NCBI GenBank assembly: GCA_016124445.1
Contig: WGNR01000001.1
Span: forward strand, 248,001 to 312,000
Length of the DNA stretch: 64,000 nt
Reading direction: 5' to 3'
Source of the DNA: a bacterium
Lineage (GTDB): Bacteria > Planctomycetota > Planctomycetia > Pirellulales > Pirellulaceae
The position numbers were made by a program, and so were the translations under genes. The notes beneath the pieces are model-generated. The model saw only the letters and a program-made list of their open reading frames with translations, searched no databases and was not told where the DNA came from. Below are positions 18,276 to 27,196 of this stretch, in pieces. Every line of letters starts with the position of its first letter. Within the stretch, counting starts at the first letter, position 1.

Positions 18276-19829
18276 TTATTTCCACTGAACCAAAATAACC
18301 AGTTCCTCGAACTCGTCACCTTGTAGGCGGCCGATTTCGGTGATGACGATTGGCTCGCCGCGTTTGAGTTGGGCGGCGCTCTGGGCGGTCAGGGTTCCGA
18401 TGGAATCGGGAGTGAATTCAACTGGGCTCGGGACCGGGTTGGGCCGAGAAAACGGTCGGCGAGCCTGGGGATTGGCTGGATCTAACCGTTCAGGCCGAGA
18501 TTCTGATGGCATTGGCGTCAAATCGGCCGGCGATTCTTCCAGATTGCCTGGCAAGACGTACGACTTTTCAAACGTGAGTTGAAGTTCGACTTGATCGGCC
18601 GATTCAATCTTGGCCAGTACATTGACCAGCGTTCCAACGTTCGATACCGAGAAGACGGCGCTACGGCCGCTGACTCCCGTACGAGTTGGCATGCGTCCAC
18701 CTTGCTGAATGGTCGCTTTCTCGCCAGGGACGACATTGGTCTGGATGTAATCGGTCATCTCGACATCGCCGCTCTCAGGGTCCGCGATCCAAGCGGCCAA
18801 CCGCGTTGGCAATGGCAACGCCAAGCCTGAACCTTTCAGCACGCCAGCGACGTCCTCGGCCAACGTTCGTTGTGGCGTTCCTTCACTGGTTCGGCGTAAG
18901 GCAACGATATCCAGTGCCAACGAACGTAGCGGAGCTTTGGGTGTTGGGGGCTTGGCCATTACCACCGGCTTGTTGACCGGCTTTTTTGGGGCTGAGTCAA
19001 CTAGTTTAGGCTGTTCGGTTGTTTCGGCTGGCTTCTTGGTGGCATCGTTCGCTGCTAGTTCCCCACGAAGTACCGCTAGTTTGAAATCCTCAAATCGATG
19101 CTGTTCACGACTCTGCTCTTTTTGCTCCTGGTAACGCTGCTTTTCACGTTCCCAGTAGTCATGAAACTCCTGGATGGAAATTCGATTCTCATGAAACTGA
19201 TCGGGATAATCTCTTGAAATTGAAACAAGGAATAGCTGGGAAGTGTTTTTCAATTCTGCCTGATCGAGCGTTCCATTGCCGTTTTGATCCAAATGCCGGA
19301 AAAAGTCGGCGTATGGGCTGGTTTTCATCGTTGCCGACTTGGAAGTTTCTTCCCAGGGTTTCTCGTTTTTTGTTTGGAGTTCCTCAGGGATCAACGTCGT
19401 CACATACTTCGAAAATTCCCAATCGTTTTTTCGCTGCACTTCCGCGAGCTCTCGTTCGCTTGCGTTCCGTTTGCGCTCCTCGATCATGTACGTCTTATAG
19501 CGTTCCAGAAAATCATGGAAATCCGCTAGGGTTGTGCCGACTTTTTGTTGCCCCCTTGATTCGAGATGGCTCCGCATTGATCTCGGTAATCGAAGCCATT
19601 CCTCGCCGACAATCACGCCGTCTCCATTTGTATCGAATGAGTCGAAATAATTCTTGTGTGGGCTTGTTAGCTTGGCACCTTCCTTTTTTGCTCCGTGCTC
19701 GGCGGCCTCTGGTGCCGGTTGCTCCTCCTCTTTGGCCTGACCAGTGCCTTGATCCTGTGACCAAACAGCTGGAAGCGGGGCGATCAATAGAAGCAAAAGT
19801 GTCAGAAACGTGCGGTGATGAGAACGCAT
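18276..19829 (-). CDS. Secreted EF-hand domain protein
   Basis: 517 residues with a clear signal peptide (MRSHHRTFLT, Leu-rich core, cleavage near VWS|QD). Two EF-hand loops are seen: DTNGDGVIVGEEW beginning at D66 and DQNGNGTLDQAEL beginning at D181, both with acidic residues at positions 1, 3, 5 and 12, so calcium binding is likely. Charged helical stretches separate them. A Pro/Lys-rich linker follows, then a C-terminal domain of about 200 residues that I do not recognise. Start ATG 19829 has AGGA upstream. Likely envelope or extracellular location; function unknown. Divergent from pepA. Confidence 0.82.
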   Translation of the reverse strand: MRSHHRTFLTLLLLLIAPLPAVWSQDQGTGQAKEEEQPAPEAAEHGAKKEGAKLTSPHKNYFDSFDTNGDGVIVGEEWLRLPRSMRSHLESRGQQKVGTTLADFHDFLERYKTYMIEERKRNASERELAEVQRKNDWEFSKYVTTLIPEELQTKNEKPWEETSKSATMKTSPYADFFRHLDQNGNGTLDQAELKNTSQLFLVSISRDYPDQFHENRISIQEFHDYWEREKQRYQEQKEQSREQHRFEDFKLAVLRGELAANDATKKPAETTEQPKLVDSAPKKPVNKPVVMAKPPTPKAPLRSLALDIVALRRTSEGTPQRTLAEDVAGVLKGSGLALPLPTRLAAWIADPESGDVEMTDYIQTNVVPGEKATIQQGGRMPTRTGVSGRSAVFSVSNVGTLVNVLAKIESADQVELQLTFEKSYVLPGNLEESPADLTPMPSESRPERLDPANPQARRPFSRPNPVPSPVEFTPDSIGTLTAQSAAQLKRGEPIVITEIGRLQGDEFEELVILVQWK

Positions 19830-20082
19830 GAGATGGGTCCTGGAAAAGAGTGGGCAATTCGCGCACCGTTCACGATACCCCTCTCAGGATGGCAAGGCAA
19901 ATATTCCTTTGGAAGGTCGAACAATCAGGTACAGTCAGCGGTTTTCCCTCGTTTTTCGACAGTTTCTCCATTGAAGATCGCCGCTTGGACGCACTGTAAG
20001 AAGCCCGACCAGAGCGGTACAATGAACTGGTTAGGCAGGCGGCCTGGACTTTATTTCTACCGCGTACGAAAGTTGAGAGCAG

Positions 20083-21543
20083 ATGAAGGTAACGGGTACC
20101 GAGAATAAGATCGCCGATTTCTCCGGCGAAGTAATCGTCGTGGGTGTCTATGAAGATGGACTTTCTCCGCCAGCTGATCAGTTGGATACGCTAATTGGCG
20201 GTTCCATTACTCGTTTGGTTGAAGCAGGCGATATCACGGCCAAACCAAACGAAGTGACCACCATCCTGGCTCCCAGTGGCTTTGAAACCTTGCGGGTCTA
20301 TACCGTCGGCCTCGGCAAGAAGGAAGATTTGTGTGCCCGCCGCGCGTACGAGGCAGCTGCTTCCGCCGCCGTGGTCCTTTCCGCCAAGAAAGTCGACAAG
20401 GTTGGCTACTTTCTCGATGACTTTTGGCCTGCCGAAATGGTGGAACAGGCAATCGCCGGCGCCTTGGTTGGCGTGCACGGCCAAGACCTCTATCGGAAAG
20501 AAAAGAAACAGACACCGCCTGGAGAAATCGTCTGGAGCTCGGTCACGGACGATGTGATTGAAAAAGGAATTGCCCTGGGCAACGCGATCAATCTGACCCG
20601 CAGCCTGGTCAATCGCAGTGCCAACGATATCTACCCGGCCAGCTTCGCCCAGGAAGCCGCCGTCGTGGCTGAAAACCACGATTTGAACATCGAAGTTTGG
20701 GACAAGGCTCGTCTGCAGAAAGAGAAGTGCGGCAGCATGCTGGCTGTATCGCAGGCGTCGACCCGCGATCCTCGCCTGGTTATTCTGCGATACAACGGCG
20801 GCAAAGAAGGGGAACCACCGTTGGCGCTGGTCGGTAAAGGGGTCACGTTCGATAGCGGCGGTCTTTCGTTGAAGCCTTCCGACAGCATGATCACCATGAA
20901 GTGCGATATGGCCGGGGCGGCGACCGTGCTGGGTGCAATCAAGGCGATTGCCTCGTGGAAGTTGCCGATCAACGTCGTTGCTTTGTGCGGGCTGGTCGAG
21001 AATATGGTTTCAGGTGACAGCTACAAGCTGGGAGACGTGCTGACATCGCGCAGCGGCAAGACGATCGAAGTGCTCAATACCGATGCCGAGGGACGCCTCG
21101 TTTTGGCGGACGTGTTGAACGTGGCATTGGACGAAAAGCCGATGGCGATCGTCGACTTGGCCACGCTGACTGGGGCATGTGTCGTGGCACTGGGGATGGA
21201 CATAGCCGGCCTGATGACCAACGAGCCTGATTGGTGCCACGAGCTGGAACAAGCATCGCTGGCCACCGGTGAGAAGATGTGGCAGTTGCCGATGTACCCT
21301 GAGTTCAGCGAACAGCTCAAAAGCCAGGTGGCCGACCTGAAGAATGTGGGCGACGGACGCTGGGGGGGTGCGATCACGGCGGCCAAGTTCCTGGAAGAAT
21401 TCGTCGACGATACTCCCTGGACCCACATCGACATCGCCGGGCCTTCCTTCGCCGAAAAACCAAAACCATACTGCAGTGGTGGCGCCACCGGTTTTGCGGT
21501 TCGCACTTTGCTGGAATTGGCACGTCGCCAAGCTACCCAGTAA
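20083..21543 (+). CDS. pepA: Leucyl aminopeptidase (M17)
   Basis: Cytosolic M17 aminopeptidase that removes N-terminal residues from peptides. The 486 residues have the usual variable N-terminal domain and a complete catalytic domain: K252 and D257 in VGKGVTFDSGG, K264, D275 in KCDMAG, and the signature NTDAEGRLV at 332-340 with D334, E336 and R338. Start ATG 20083. The LarA-like gene follows on the same strand after about 170 bases. Confidence 0.97.
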   Translation: MKVTGTENKIADFSGEVIVVGVYEDGLSPPADQLDTLIGGSITRLVEAGDITAKPNEVTTILAPSGFETLRVYTVGLGKKEDLCARRAYEAAASAAVVLSAKKVDKVGYFLDDFWPAEMVEQAIAGALVGVHGQDLYRKEKKQTPPGEIVWSSVTDDVIEKGIALGNAINLTRSLVNRSANDIYPASFAQEAAVVAENHDLNIEVWDKARLQKEKCGSMLAVSQASTRDPRLVILRYNGGKEGEPPLALVGKGVTFDSGGLSLKPSDSMITMKCDMAGAATVLGAIKAIASWKLPINVVALCGLVENMVSGDSYKLGDVLTSRSGKTIEVLNTDAEGRLVLADVLNVALDEKPMAIVDLATLTGACVVALGMDIAGLMTNEPDWCHELEQASLATGEKMWQLPMYPEFSEQLKSQVADLKNVGDGRWGGAITAAKFLEEFVDDTPWTHIDIAGPSFAEKPKPYCSGGATGFAVRTLLELARRQATQ

Positions 21544-21716
21544 TAAGACGACCAGTCGTTTTGTCCTTCCCCACTTCCCTGGGGGAGGACCAGATGTTAA
21601 CGTTCCCAGCTGATTGCCCCTACCAGATTGTCCGTTCTATTTCCCGACTCCATGGGATAAGACGGTTTGAGAAGCTTTTCTTTCGTTCACCCTTAGCATT
21701 TGGATTGCCCCTAGCC

Positions 21717-23030
21717 ATGCCTTGGATTTCCGAAACCGCAAAAGAAATCAAAAAACCCGAGATGCTTGCCATTCTGGATAAAGCCCTCGACGAGGCACGC
21801 GCACGAATTTGTGGCACGCCTAAGCGAGTTTTGCTGCTTCCGCCGGACATCACGCGGATGCATTCCGGATCTGGTTGGATCACCGAATACTTCTGGGAGA
21901 AGCTGAAAGACGAAGCCGAGGTCCACGTGATCCCAACGCTCGGTCAGCACGAGCCGCATACGCCTAAGCAGAACAAGCAGATGTTCGGCAGCATCCCCAA
22001 CGAGATCATCCATCCGCATGATTGGCGCGACGGTTGCGTGAAGGTGGGCGAGATCTCGGCCGATTTCGTCAAAGAGATCAGCGATGGGACCGCCGATTGG
22101 GCAATTCCGATCTGGCTGAACAAAATGCTGATGGAAGAAAAGTGGGACCTGATCATCAACATCGGCCATGTCGTTCCACACGAAGTGCTTGGTTTCGCCA
22201 ACCACAACAAGAACTACTTCATTGGTCTGGCCGGCAAGGACTTGATCTGTACCAGCCACATGATGGCCGCCAGCTGCGGTATCGAGAACAACCTCGGCAA
22301 CCTCATCACCCCAGTGCGAGCTGTCTTTAACAAGGCCGAAGATGAATACCTGGGACACCTGCCTGACTTTTACGTGCAAGTGGTGCTGGCTCGTAACGAA
22401 GAAGGAGAGCTGGTCCACACCGGTGTGCACATCGGCGACGATCTGGATACCTACCTGAACGCTGCCCGGCAATCCCGTGCGGAAAACATTACCCTCTTCG
22501 ACGAGCCGATCAAGAAGATCGTCTGCGTGATGCAGGGAGACGAGTTCTTCAGCACCTGGGTTGCGAACAAAAGTGTTTATCGAACGCGAATGGCGATCGC
22601 CGATGGCGGAGAACTGCTGGTGATTGCCCCTGGCCTCAAGCGTTTCGGCGAGCAGCCTGACGTCGATGCGTTGATTCGTAAGTATGGCTACCAGCCGACC
22701 GACAAGATTCTGGAGCTTTACAAGCAGAATGCAGACATGCAGGACCTAGCTCACGGCACCGCTCACCTGATGCATGGAACCTCGGAAGGCCGCTTCACAA
22801 TTCGTTACGCCCCTGGGCACCTGACGAAGGAAGAGATCGAACAGGTTCACTTTGCCTACGCCGATTACGAAGAAACGATCAAACGCTACCCGATCAACAA
22901 GTTGAAAGAAGGCTTCAACACGATGCCGGACGGCGAAGAGATCTTCTTCATCGCGACTCCATCGGCCGGTTTGTGGTGCACGAAGGAAAAGCTCTACAAC
23001 CGCAAGAGTGGGTTCAGCGCGGAAGACTAA
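21717..23030 (+). CDS. LarA-like (lactate racemase domain, DUF2088) protein
   Basis: 437 residues from ATG 21717; the frame is open 52 codons further up, but that part is not LarA-like. LarA is a lactate racemase using a nickel-pincer cofactor. Landmarks present: DITR (44-47), matching the LarA D-x-T-R motif, His residues in GQHEPH (76-81), and PHEV (154-157) followed by K165 in HNKNYF, at the place of the LarA cofactor-bearing lysine. Length is close to LarA (about 420). No larB, larC or larE gene is nearby, so the substrate and cofactor supply are uncertain; it may be a racemase or epimerase of another hydroxy acid. Confidence 0.85.
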   Translation: MPWISETAKEIKKPEMLAILDKALDEARARICGTPKRVLLLPPDITRMHSGSGWITEYFWEKLKDEAEVHVIPTLGQHEPHTPKQNKQMFGSIPNEIIHPHDWRDGCVKVGEISADFVKEISDGTADWAIPIWLNKMLMEEKWDLIINIGHVVPHEVLGFANHNKNYFIGLAGKDLICTSHMMAASCGIENNLGNLITPVRAVFNKAEDEYLGHLPDFYVQVVLARNEEGELVHTGVHIGDDLDTYLNAARQSRAENITLFDEPIKKIVCVMQGDEFFSTWVANKSVYRTRMAIADGGELLVIAPGLKRFGEQPDVDALIRKYGYQPTDKILELYKQNADMQDLAHGTAHLMHGTSEGRFTIRYAPGHLTKEEIEQVHFAYADYEETIKRYPINKLKEGFNTMPDGEEIFFIATPSAGLWCTKEKLYNRKSGFSAED

Positions 23031-23047
23031 TTGTCGTCGTTAAGTCT

Positions 23048-23072
23048 GTGGCACCGGCTCGATCGGTGCCAC
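23048..23072. repeat. Perfect palindrome downstream of the LarA-like gene
   Basis: A nine-base perfect stem GTGGCACCG/CGGTGCCAC with a seven-base loop and no T run. It could form an RNA hairpin that protects or ends the transcript. Confidence 0.6.
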
Positions 23073-23295
23073 CCATGGTGAAATGATTCGCGTGAAAGCG
23101 ACCATTGCTATGTCGTGAACTTCGCGTAGTTTACGGCGGAATCTATTTGACGCTCTCCTCTGCATACCCCAAACTACGAGCAGAAAAGGTTCCCTGGGCT
23201 CGATTTCCCGATTTGCCCCAATATTTCAGGGCGATTGGCGAATACCCGGGTGACCATGCTTATTGGCCTGCTTGTCCGTTTGAAAGGTTCGTTTG

Positions 23296-23925
23296 ATGTA
23301 CTGGGTATTTCTGGTTTGTGCCGTTGTGGCCGGATCGGTGTTTGTGATCCAGTTTTTGCTTTTGCTGTTGGGCATGGGCATCGACGAACTGGACCTCCCC
23401 AGCGACGTGCCGGATGACGTACCCCACGATTTCACAGGCGACGCGCACGGATCGACTTGGCTATTTGGCATTCTTTCGTTCAAGACCATTGTCACGGCGC
23501 TTACTTTTTTTGGTGTCGCTGGTCTGGGATGCCATGCTGCGGAACTTGGTACGCCTGCCTCATTGGTCATCGCCTCGGCCACCGGTCTCGCGGCAATGTA
23601 CCTGGTGCACTGGCTTATGCAGCTGCTGCATAACCTGGGCAGCGACGGTACCGTGAAAATTCAAAACTCGCTGGGTTGCACTGGCAGCGTGTACATCCCC
23701 ATTCCGGCTAACCAGTCCGGCGTGGGCAAAGTGCAACTGCGAGTTCAGGATCAGATCATCGAGTTTGCTGCTCAAACGACGGCCAACGAGAAGCTTGCGA
23801 CTGGCACGACGGTCGAAGTGACGCAGGTAATCAGTCCTGAAATCGTTCTCGTCGAGCCGATCCACGAGCATATTGATTCTTCGTCAGATTCGGCAAAACC
23901 GGAAGAAGCGGCGCCGTCGCCATAG
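23296..23925 (+). CDS. NfeD-like membrane protein (flotillin partner)
   Basis: 210 residues from ATG 23296. A hydrophobic N-terminal helix (about 2-28), an acidic loop (IDELDLPSDVPDDVPHD), two further helices (about 60-80 and 95-115), then an OB-fold-like C-terminal domain (GCTGSVYIPIPANQSGVGKV) and an acidic tail. This is the NfeD/YuaF type, commonly encoded next to flotillins; here the flotillin gene follows by about 120 bases. The pair probably organises membrane microdomains, as known for YuaF-FloT of Bacillus. Confidence 0.85.
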   Translation: MYWVFLVCAVVAGSVFVIQFLLLLLGMGIDELDLPSDVPDDVPHDFTGDAHGSTWLFGILSFKTIVTALTFFGVAGLGCHAAELGTPASLVIASATGLAAMYLVHWLMQLLHNLGSDGTVKIQNSLGCTGSVYIPIPANQSGVGKVQLRVQDQIIEFAAQTTANEKLATGTTVEVTQVISPEIVLVEPIHEHIDSSSDSAKPEEAAPSP

Positions 23926-23945
23926 AAATCGGTCCCTACGCCTCG

Positions 23946-23966
23946 TCGCCGGCTTCAGGCCGGCGA
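23946..23966. repeat. Perfect palindrome between nfeD-like and flotillin genes
   Basis: Stem TCGCCGGC/GCCGGCGA with loop TTCAG, no T run. It may form a hairpin in the joint transcript and set the relative level of the two products. Confidence 0.6.
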
Positions 23967-24045
23967 ATCGTAACCTATTTACCCCAGGAAGATCCGCGCG
24001 CTTGCTGTGTGGATTACCCGACCCCACATCGAAGAAAGCGAAACC

Positions 24046-25764
24046 ATGGAAATGCCACTTCTGTTTGCCCAAGGTACTGAAAGCTGGATGGATGGCCCCT
24101 ATCCCTGGCTGGCCTTGGGGCTTTTATTGGCCCTGATCGTCCTCTTCAGTTTTGTGATCGCGCTGGTCAAGCAATACAAACGCTGCCCCAGTAACCGGGT
24201 ATTGGTCGTTTACGGTTTGTCACGCAGCGGCAAATCATCCCAAACCATTCATGGTGGTGCCACTTTCGTATGGCCGCTGGTTCAAGATTATGCCTATCTA
24301 AGCCTTGAACCAATCCAGATCGAAATCCCGCTACGGGGTGCACTTTCGTCCGAAAACATCCGCGTCAACGTACCGAGCTGCTTTACGGTAGCCATCGGCA
24401 CAACCGCAGGCGTGATGGACAATGCTGCGATTCGTCTCTTGGGCCTGACCACCAACGAGATTCGCAAACAGGCTGAAGAATTGATTTTCGGACAGCTTCG
24501 CCAGGTGATCGCCTCGATGCGGATCGAAGAGATCAACCGCGATCGCGACACCTTCCTGGAACATATCCAGCGCAGCCTGGAGCCGGAACTCAACAAGATT
24601 GGCTTGTGCCTGATCAACGTGAATATCACCGATATCACCGACGAATCGGGCTACATCGACGCTATCGGACAGAAAGCTGCCTCGTTGGCCATTCAACAGG
24701 CCCGTGGTGACGTCGCCGAAAACGAGAAGATGGGTGAAATCCGCGTTGCCGAAGCCCAGCGTGAACGAGAAATCGAAGTTGCCAACGCCACCAAGGCTCG
24801 GATGATCGGTACCCGCGAAGCCGAGCGCGAGCAAGCGATTCGGATCGCCGAACTCAACAAGGAACAAACAGTCGGCGAACGGGCCGCCGAATACGAGCGT
24901 GAAGCGACGGTGAAAGATGCCGAACGCCAGAAGCGTATCAAAATCGCCGACGCCGACGCCGCCGCCCTGATCGGTGAACGCAACGCCGAATTCGAGCGGG
25001 AAGCCGCGGTGAAAGATGCCGAGCGTGAAAAGCGTATCAAGATCGCCAACGCCGATGCTTCCGCCATCGAAGGGGAAAACACGGCCGAAGCGAAGGTTGC
25101 TGCCTCGAAGGCCGAACTGGCCGTCAAACGAGCCGAAGCGTACGAGCTTGGCGAAATCCGCCGCCGCGAAGCAGAAGGTGCGGTGAAGGAAGCGGAGAAT
25201 AGGGCACTCGCCAAAGCCGCTATCGCCGAAGCCGAACGCGTGGAAGCCGAGAAACGTGCCTTGCTCGAAGCTCCGGCCAAAGCCGAGAAAGCCAAGATCG
25301 AAGTCGATTCGTCCGCCGAAGCTGCCAAACGACGCATTCTGGCCCAGGCCGAAGCCGACGCCATCTATGCCAAGTTGGAAGCCGAGGCACGCGGTGAATA
25401 CGAAAAGCTGGCCAAGAAGGGTGCCGGTTTGAAGGCGATCGTCGAAGCGTGCGGCGGCAGCAAGGAAGCATTCCAACTGATGCTGCTGGAACACCTCGAC
25501 AACCTGGCCGAAACCAGTGCCAAGGCAATCTCGAACATCAAGTTCGACAAGGTGGTCGTCTGGGAAGGTGGCAATCAGAATGGCCGCTCGAACACGGCCG
25601 ATTGGCTCAGCGGCATGGCCAAGACCTTGCCTCCGATGATGCAGGTGATGAAGGACATCGGCGGTGTCGAACTGCCCGAGGCCCTGATTCGCTACACGGA
25701 AGACCCAGATTCGCTGGCCAACGGTCAAAGCAAACCGGCCGAAGCGGAACCTTCGACGAACTAA
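24046..25764 (+). CDS. Flotillin family (SPFH domain) protein
   Basis: 572 residues from ATG 24046 (a GTG at 24007 is open in frame). An N-terminal membrane helix (about 19-43) leads to an SPFH/Band 7 domain (about 55-215) and then a long Ala/Glu-rich coiled coil of over 200 residues. In the coil, a 33-residue unit is repeated with an EREA-VKDAER core at 24895 and 24994. The C-terminal end returns to a globular part near IVEACGG. Known flotillins form membrane scaffolds with NfeD partners, whose gene lies just upstream. A terminator closes the unit. Confidence 0.92.
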   Translation: MEMPLLFAQGTESWMDGPYPWLALGLLLALIVLFSFVIALVKQYKRCPSNRVLVVYGLSRSGKSSQTIHGGATFVWPLVQDYAYLSLEPIQIEIPLRGALSSENIRVNVPSCFTVAIGTTAGVMDNAAIRLLGLTTNEIRKQAEELIFGQLRQVIASMRIEEINRDRDTFLEHIQRSLEPELNKIGLCLINVNITDITDESGYIDAIGQKAASLAIQQARGDVAENEKMGEIRVAEAQREREIEVANATKARMIGTREAEREQAIRIAELNKEQTVGERAAEYEREATVKDAERQKRIKIADADAAALIGERNAEFEREAAVKDAEREKRIKIANADASAIEGENTAEAKVAASKAELAVKRAEAYELGEIRRREAEGAVKEAENRALAKAAIAEAERVEAEKRALLEAPAKAEKAKIEVDSSAEAAKRRILAQAEADAIYAKLEAEARGEYEKLAKKGAGLKAIVEACGGSKEAFQLMLLEHLDNLAETSAKAISNIKFDKVVVWEGGNQNGRSNTADWLSGMAKTLPPMMQVMKDIGGVELPEALIRYTEDPDSLANGQSKPAEAEPSTN

Positions 25765-25790
25765 CGCTCCCAAGCGTTTCGATCAACCAA

Positions 25791-25826
25791 CAGGCCACGC
25801 CATGAAAGCGTGGCCTGTTTCATTTC
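25791..25826. terminator. Intrinsic terminator between flotillin and GspF-like genes
   Basis: Ten-base stem CAGGCCACGC/GCGTGGCCTG with a seven-base loop and a T-rich tail on the plus strand. It lies between convergent genes and may serve both. Confidence 0.75.
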
Positions 25827-25832
25827 TTGCGG

Positions 25833-26891
25833 CTACCTTCGTGGGTCGCCCAGCGGGTTGTCGATGAACTCGTTCAACGTACCAAGATAGAACGAGAACA
25901 ACTTGACAATCAGACCGATGATCATCGCCGCCACCAACATCCAAACCAGCACGCCCCCGATAACGGCAATCGTATTGAGAGCTGCCTTGGCCTTTTCCTG
26001 GTAGATGCTCGCGAGCTTATCCATCGACTCGGTTAGCATGCCGGAGATTTCGCCTGTTTCGACCACGTCGAGAAAATCGTGGGGAAAACTACCCGTGCTG
26101 CGGAGGATGTCGTGAACTTCCTCTCCCTGCAAAAGCTGCTCGTCGACCTGATCGGCGAATTGCATGTAGTAGTGGCTATGGGTCGCTTCAAGCGAAAGTC
26201 GCATCGCCTTGCGAATATCCATGCCGCCGCCAATCGTCATCGCCATTGCCCAGGCCATACGCGAAAGACAGAGCGTCCGAATCGGCTCACCCAGCATCGG
26301 AATGTTCATCACGAATCGATCGAGTTGCAAAAAGGAGAAGTTTCCCCGCGACCAAAGTTGATAGATCGCAAACAAAACAAAGAGAACCGTCCCGATGAAT
26401 GCGAAATAGATCCCCACACCCTTCGCACCGATCAATCCAAGTCCCAGAATGTCGACCGTTCTCCCTGACATTTTGGAGACTATCCCCATCACATAAATCA
26501 ACACACCCACGAGCAGGATCGCAATAATCAACTGAATCATCGGCCACAGAATACCGGCCAAGAACGCCCGACGCATTTGGATTTGATGTTCATACTGATC
26601 GGCAAGTTCCAAAAACACACTGCCAGTTTGTCCGGTTTCCTCGCCAAGCTCGACCATCTGGCGAAACAGCTTGGGGAAGTATTCGCCGGTGCAAAGAATG
26701 GCCCCGTGCAGTGTCGAACCGGTTTCGATCCGCTCCGAGATTTCGAGCATCGCTTGCCGCTCGCGGCCGAAGGCCCGTTCCGCTTCTCTTTTCCAGATGC
26801 GACGCATATCGACGCCGGCCTGGATCTGATTTCCCACGCGTCGGCACAAGCTTACCAAGCTGCTGGTCGAGATACGTGGTGAGAAAATCAT
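25833..26891 (-). CDS. Type II secretion system F (GspF/PilC) family protein
   Basis: About 352 residues (ATG 26891 chosen for a GGGA upstream; ATG 26921 is an alternative). Two T2SF repeats of about 120 residues each have helices followed by membrane segments: LCRRVGNQIQAGVDMRR and EYFPKLFRQMVELGEETGQ in the first, and CLSRMAWAMAMTIGGGMD and FLDVVETGEISGML in the second. Three long hydrophobic helices are present (about 115-140, 165-190 and 310-340). GspF is the inner-membrane platform of type II secretion and type IV pilus systems. No other component is adjacent, so it is an orphan copy whose machine is encoded elsewhere. Confidence 0.88.
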   Translation of the reverse strand: MIFSPRISTSSLVSLCRRVGNQIQAGVDMRRIWKREAERAFGRERQAMLEISERIETGSTLHGAILCTGEYFPKLFRQMVELGEETGQTGSVFLELADQYEHQIQMRRAFLAGILWPMIQLIIAILLVGVLIYVMGIVSKMSGRTVDILGLGLIGAKGVGIYFAFIGTVLFVLFAIYQLWSRGNFSFLQLDRFVMNIPMLGEPIRTLCLSRMAWAMAMTIGGGMDIRKAMRLSLEATHSHYYMQFADQVDEQLLQGEEVHDILRSTGSFPHDFLDVVETGEISGMLTESMDKLASIYQEKAKAALNTIAVIGGVLVWMLVAAMIIGLIVKLFSFYLGTLNEFIDNPLGDPRR

Positions 26892-27196
26892 TGGCTGATC
26901 CCAGGAGGCAAAAGACTCCATCCATCATCTGTCAGCGTGCAAAACAACGCAACAGGTAGGTAAATCCGCATAATCAAAACAGCCGCTCGCCTGAGAGACC
27001 ACTTTTGTCGAATACACCGATGGTATGCTTAGTACGGCTGGATAGTATTGCGAAAGGATGAATCGCAGAAGTTTGATTAAAGCTCTGTAAAGTGACCCAC
27101 CTCTGGGGCGGTCTGGCCCTATGGTTTCCTAAAGATATTGCGTCGCTTCCGCGTGACGGCAACCTTGATTCATGACTTTCAAAAGTGGGAAGAGCA

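Noticed and set aside
24331..25773. A 480-codon antisense frame over the flotillin gene, rich in Phe, Gly and Leu
   Set aside because: Its repeats are just the reverse complement of the flotillin coiled-coil repeats.
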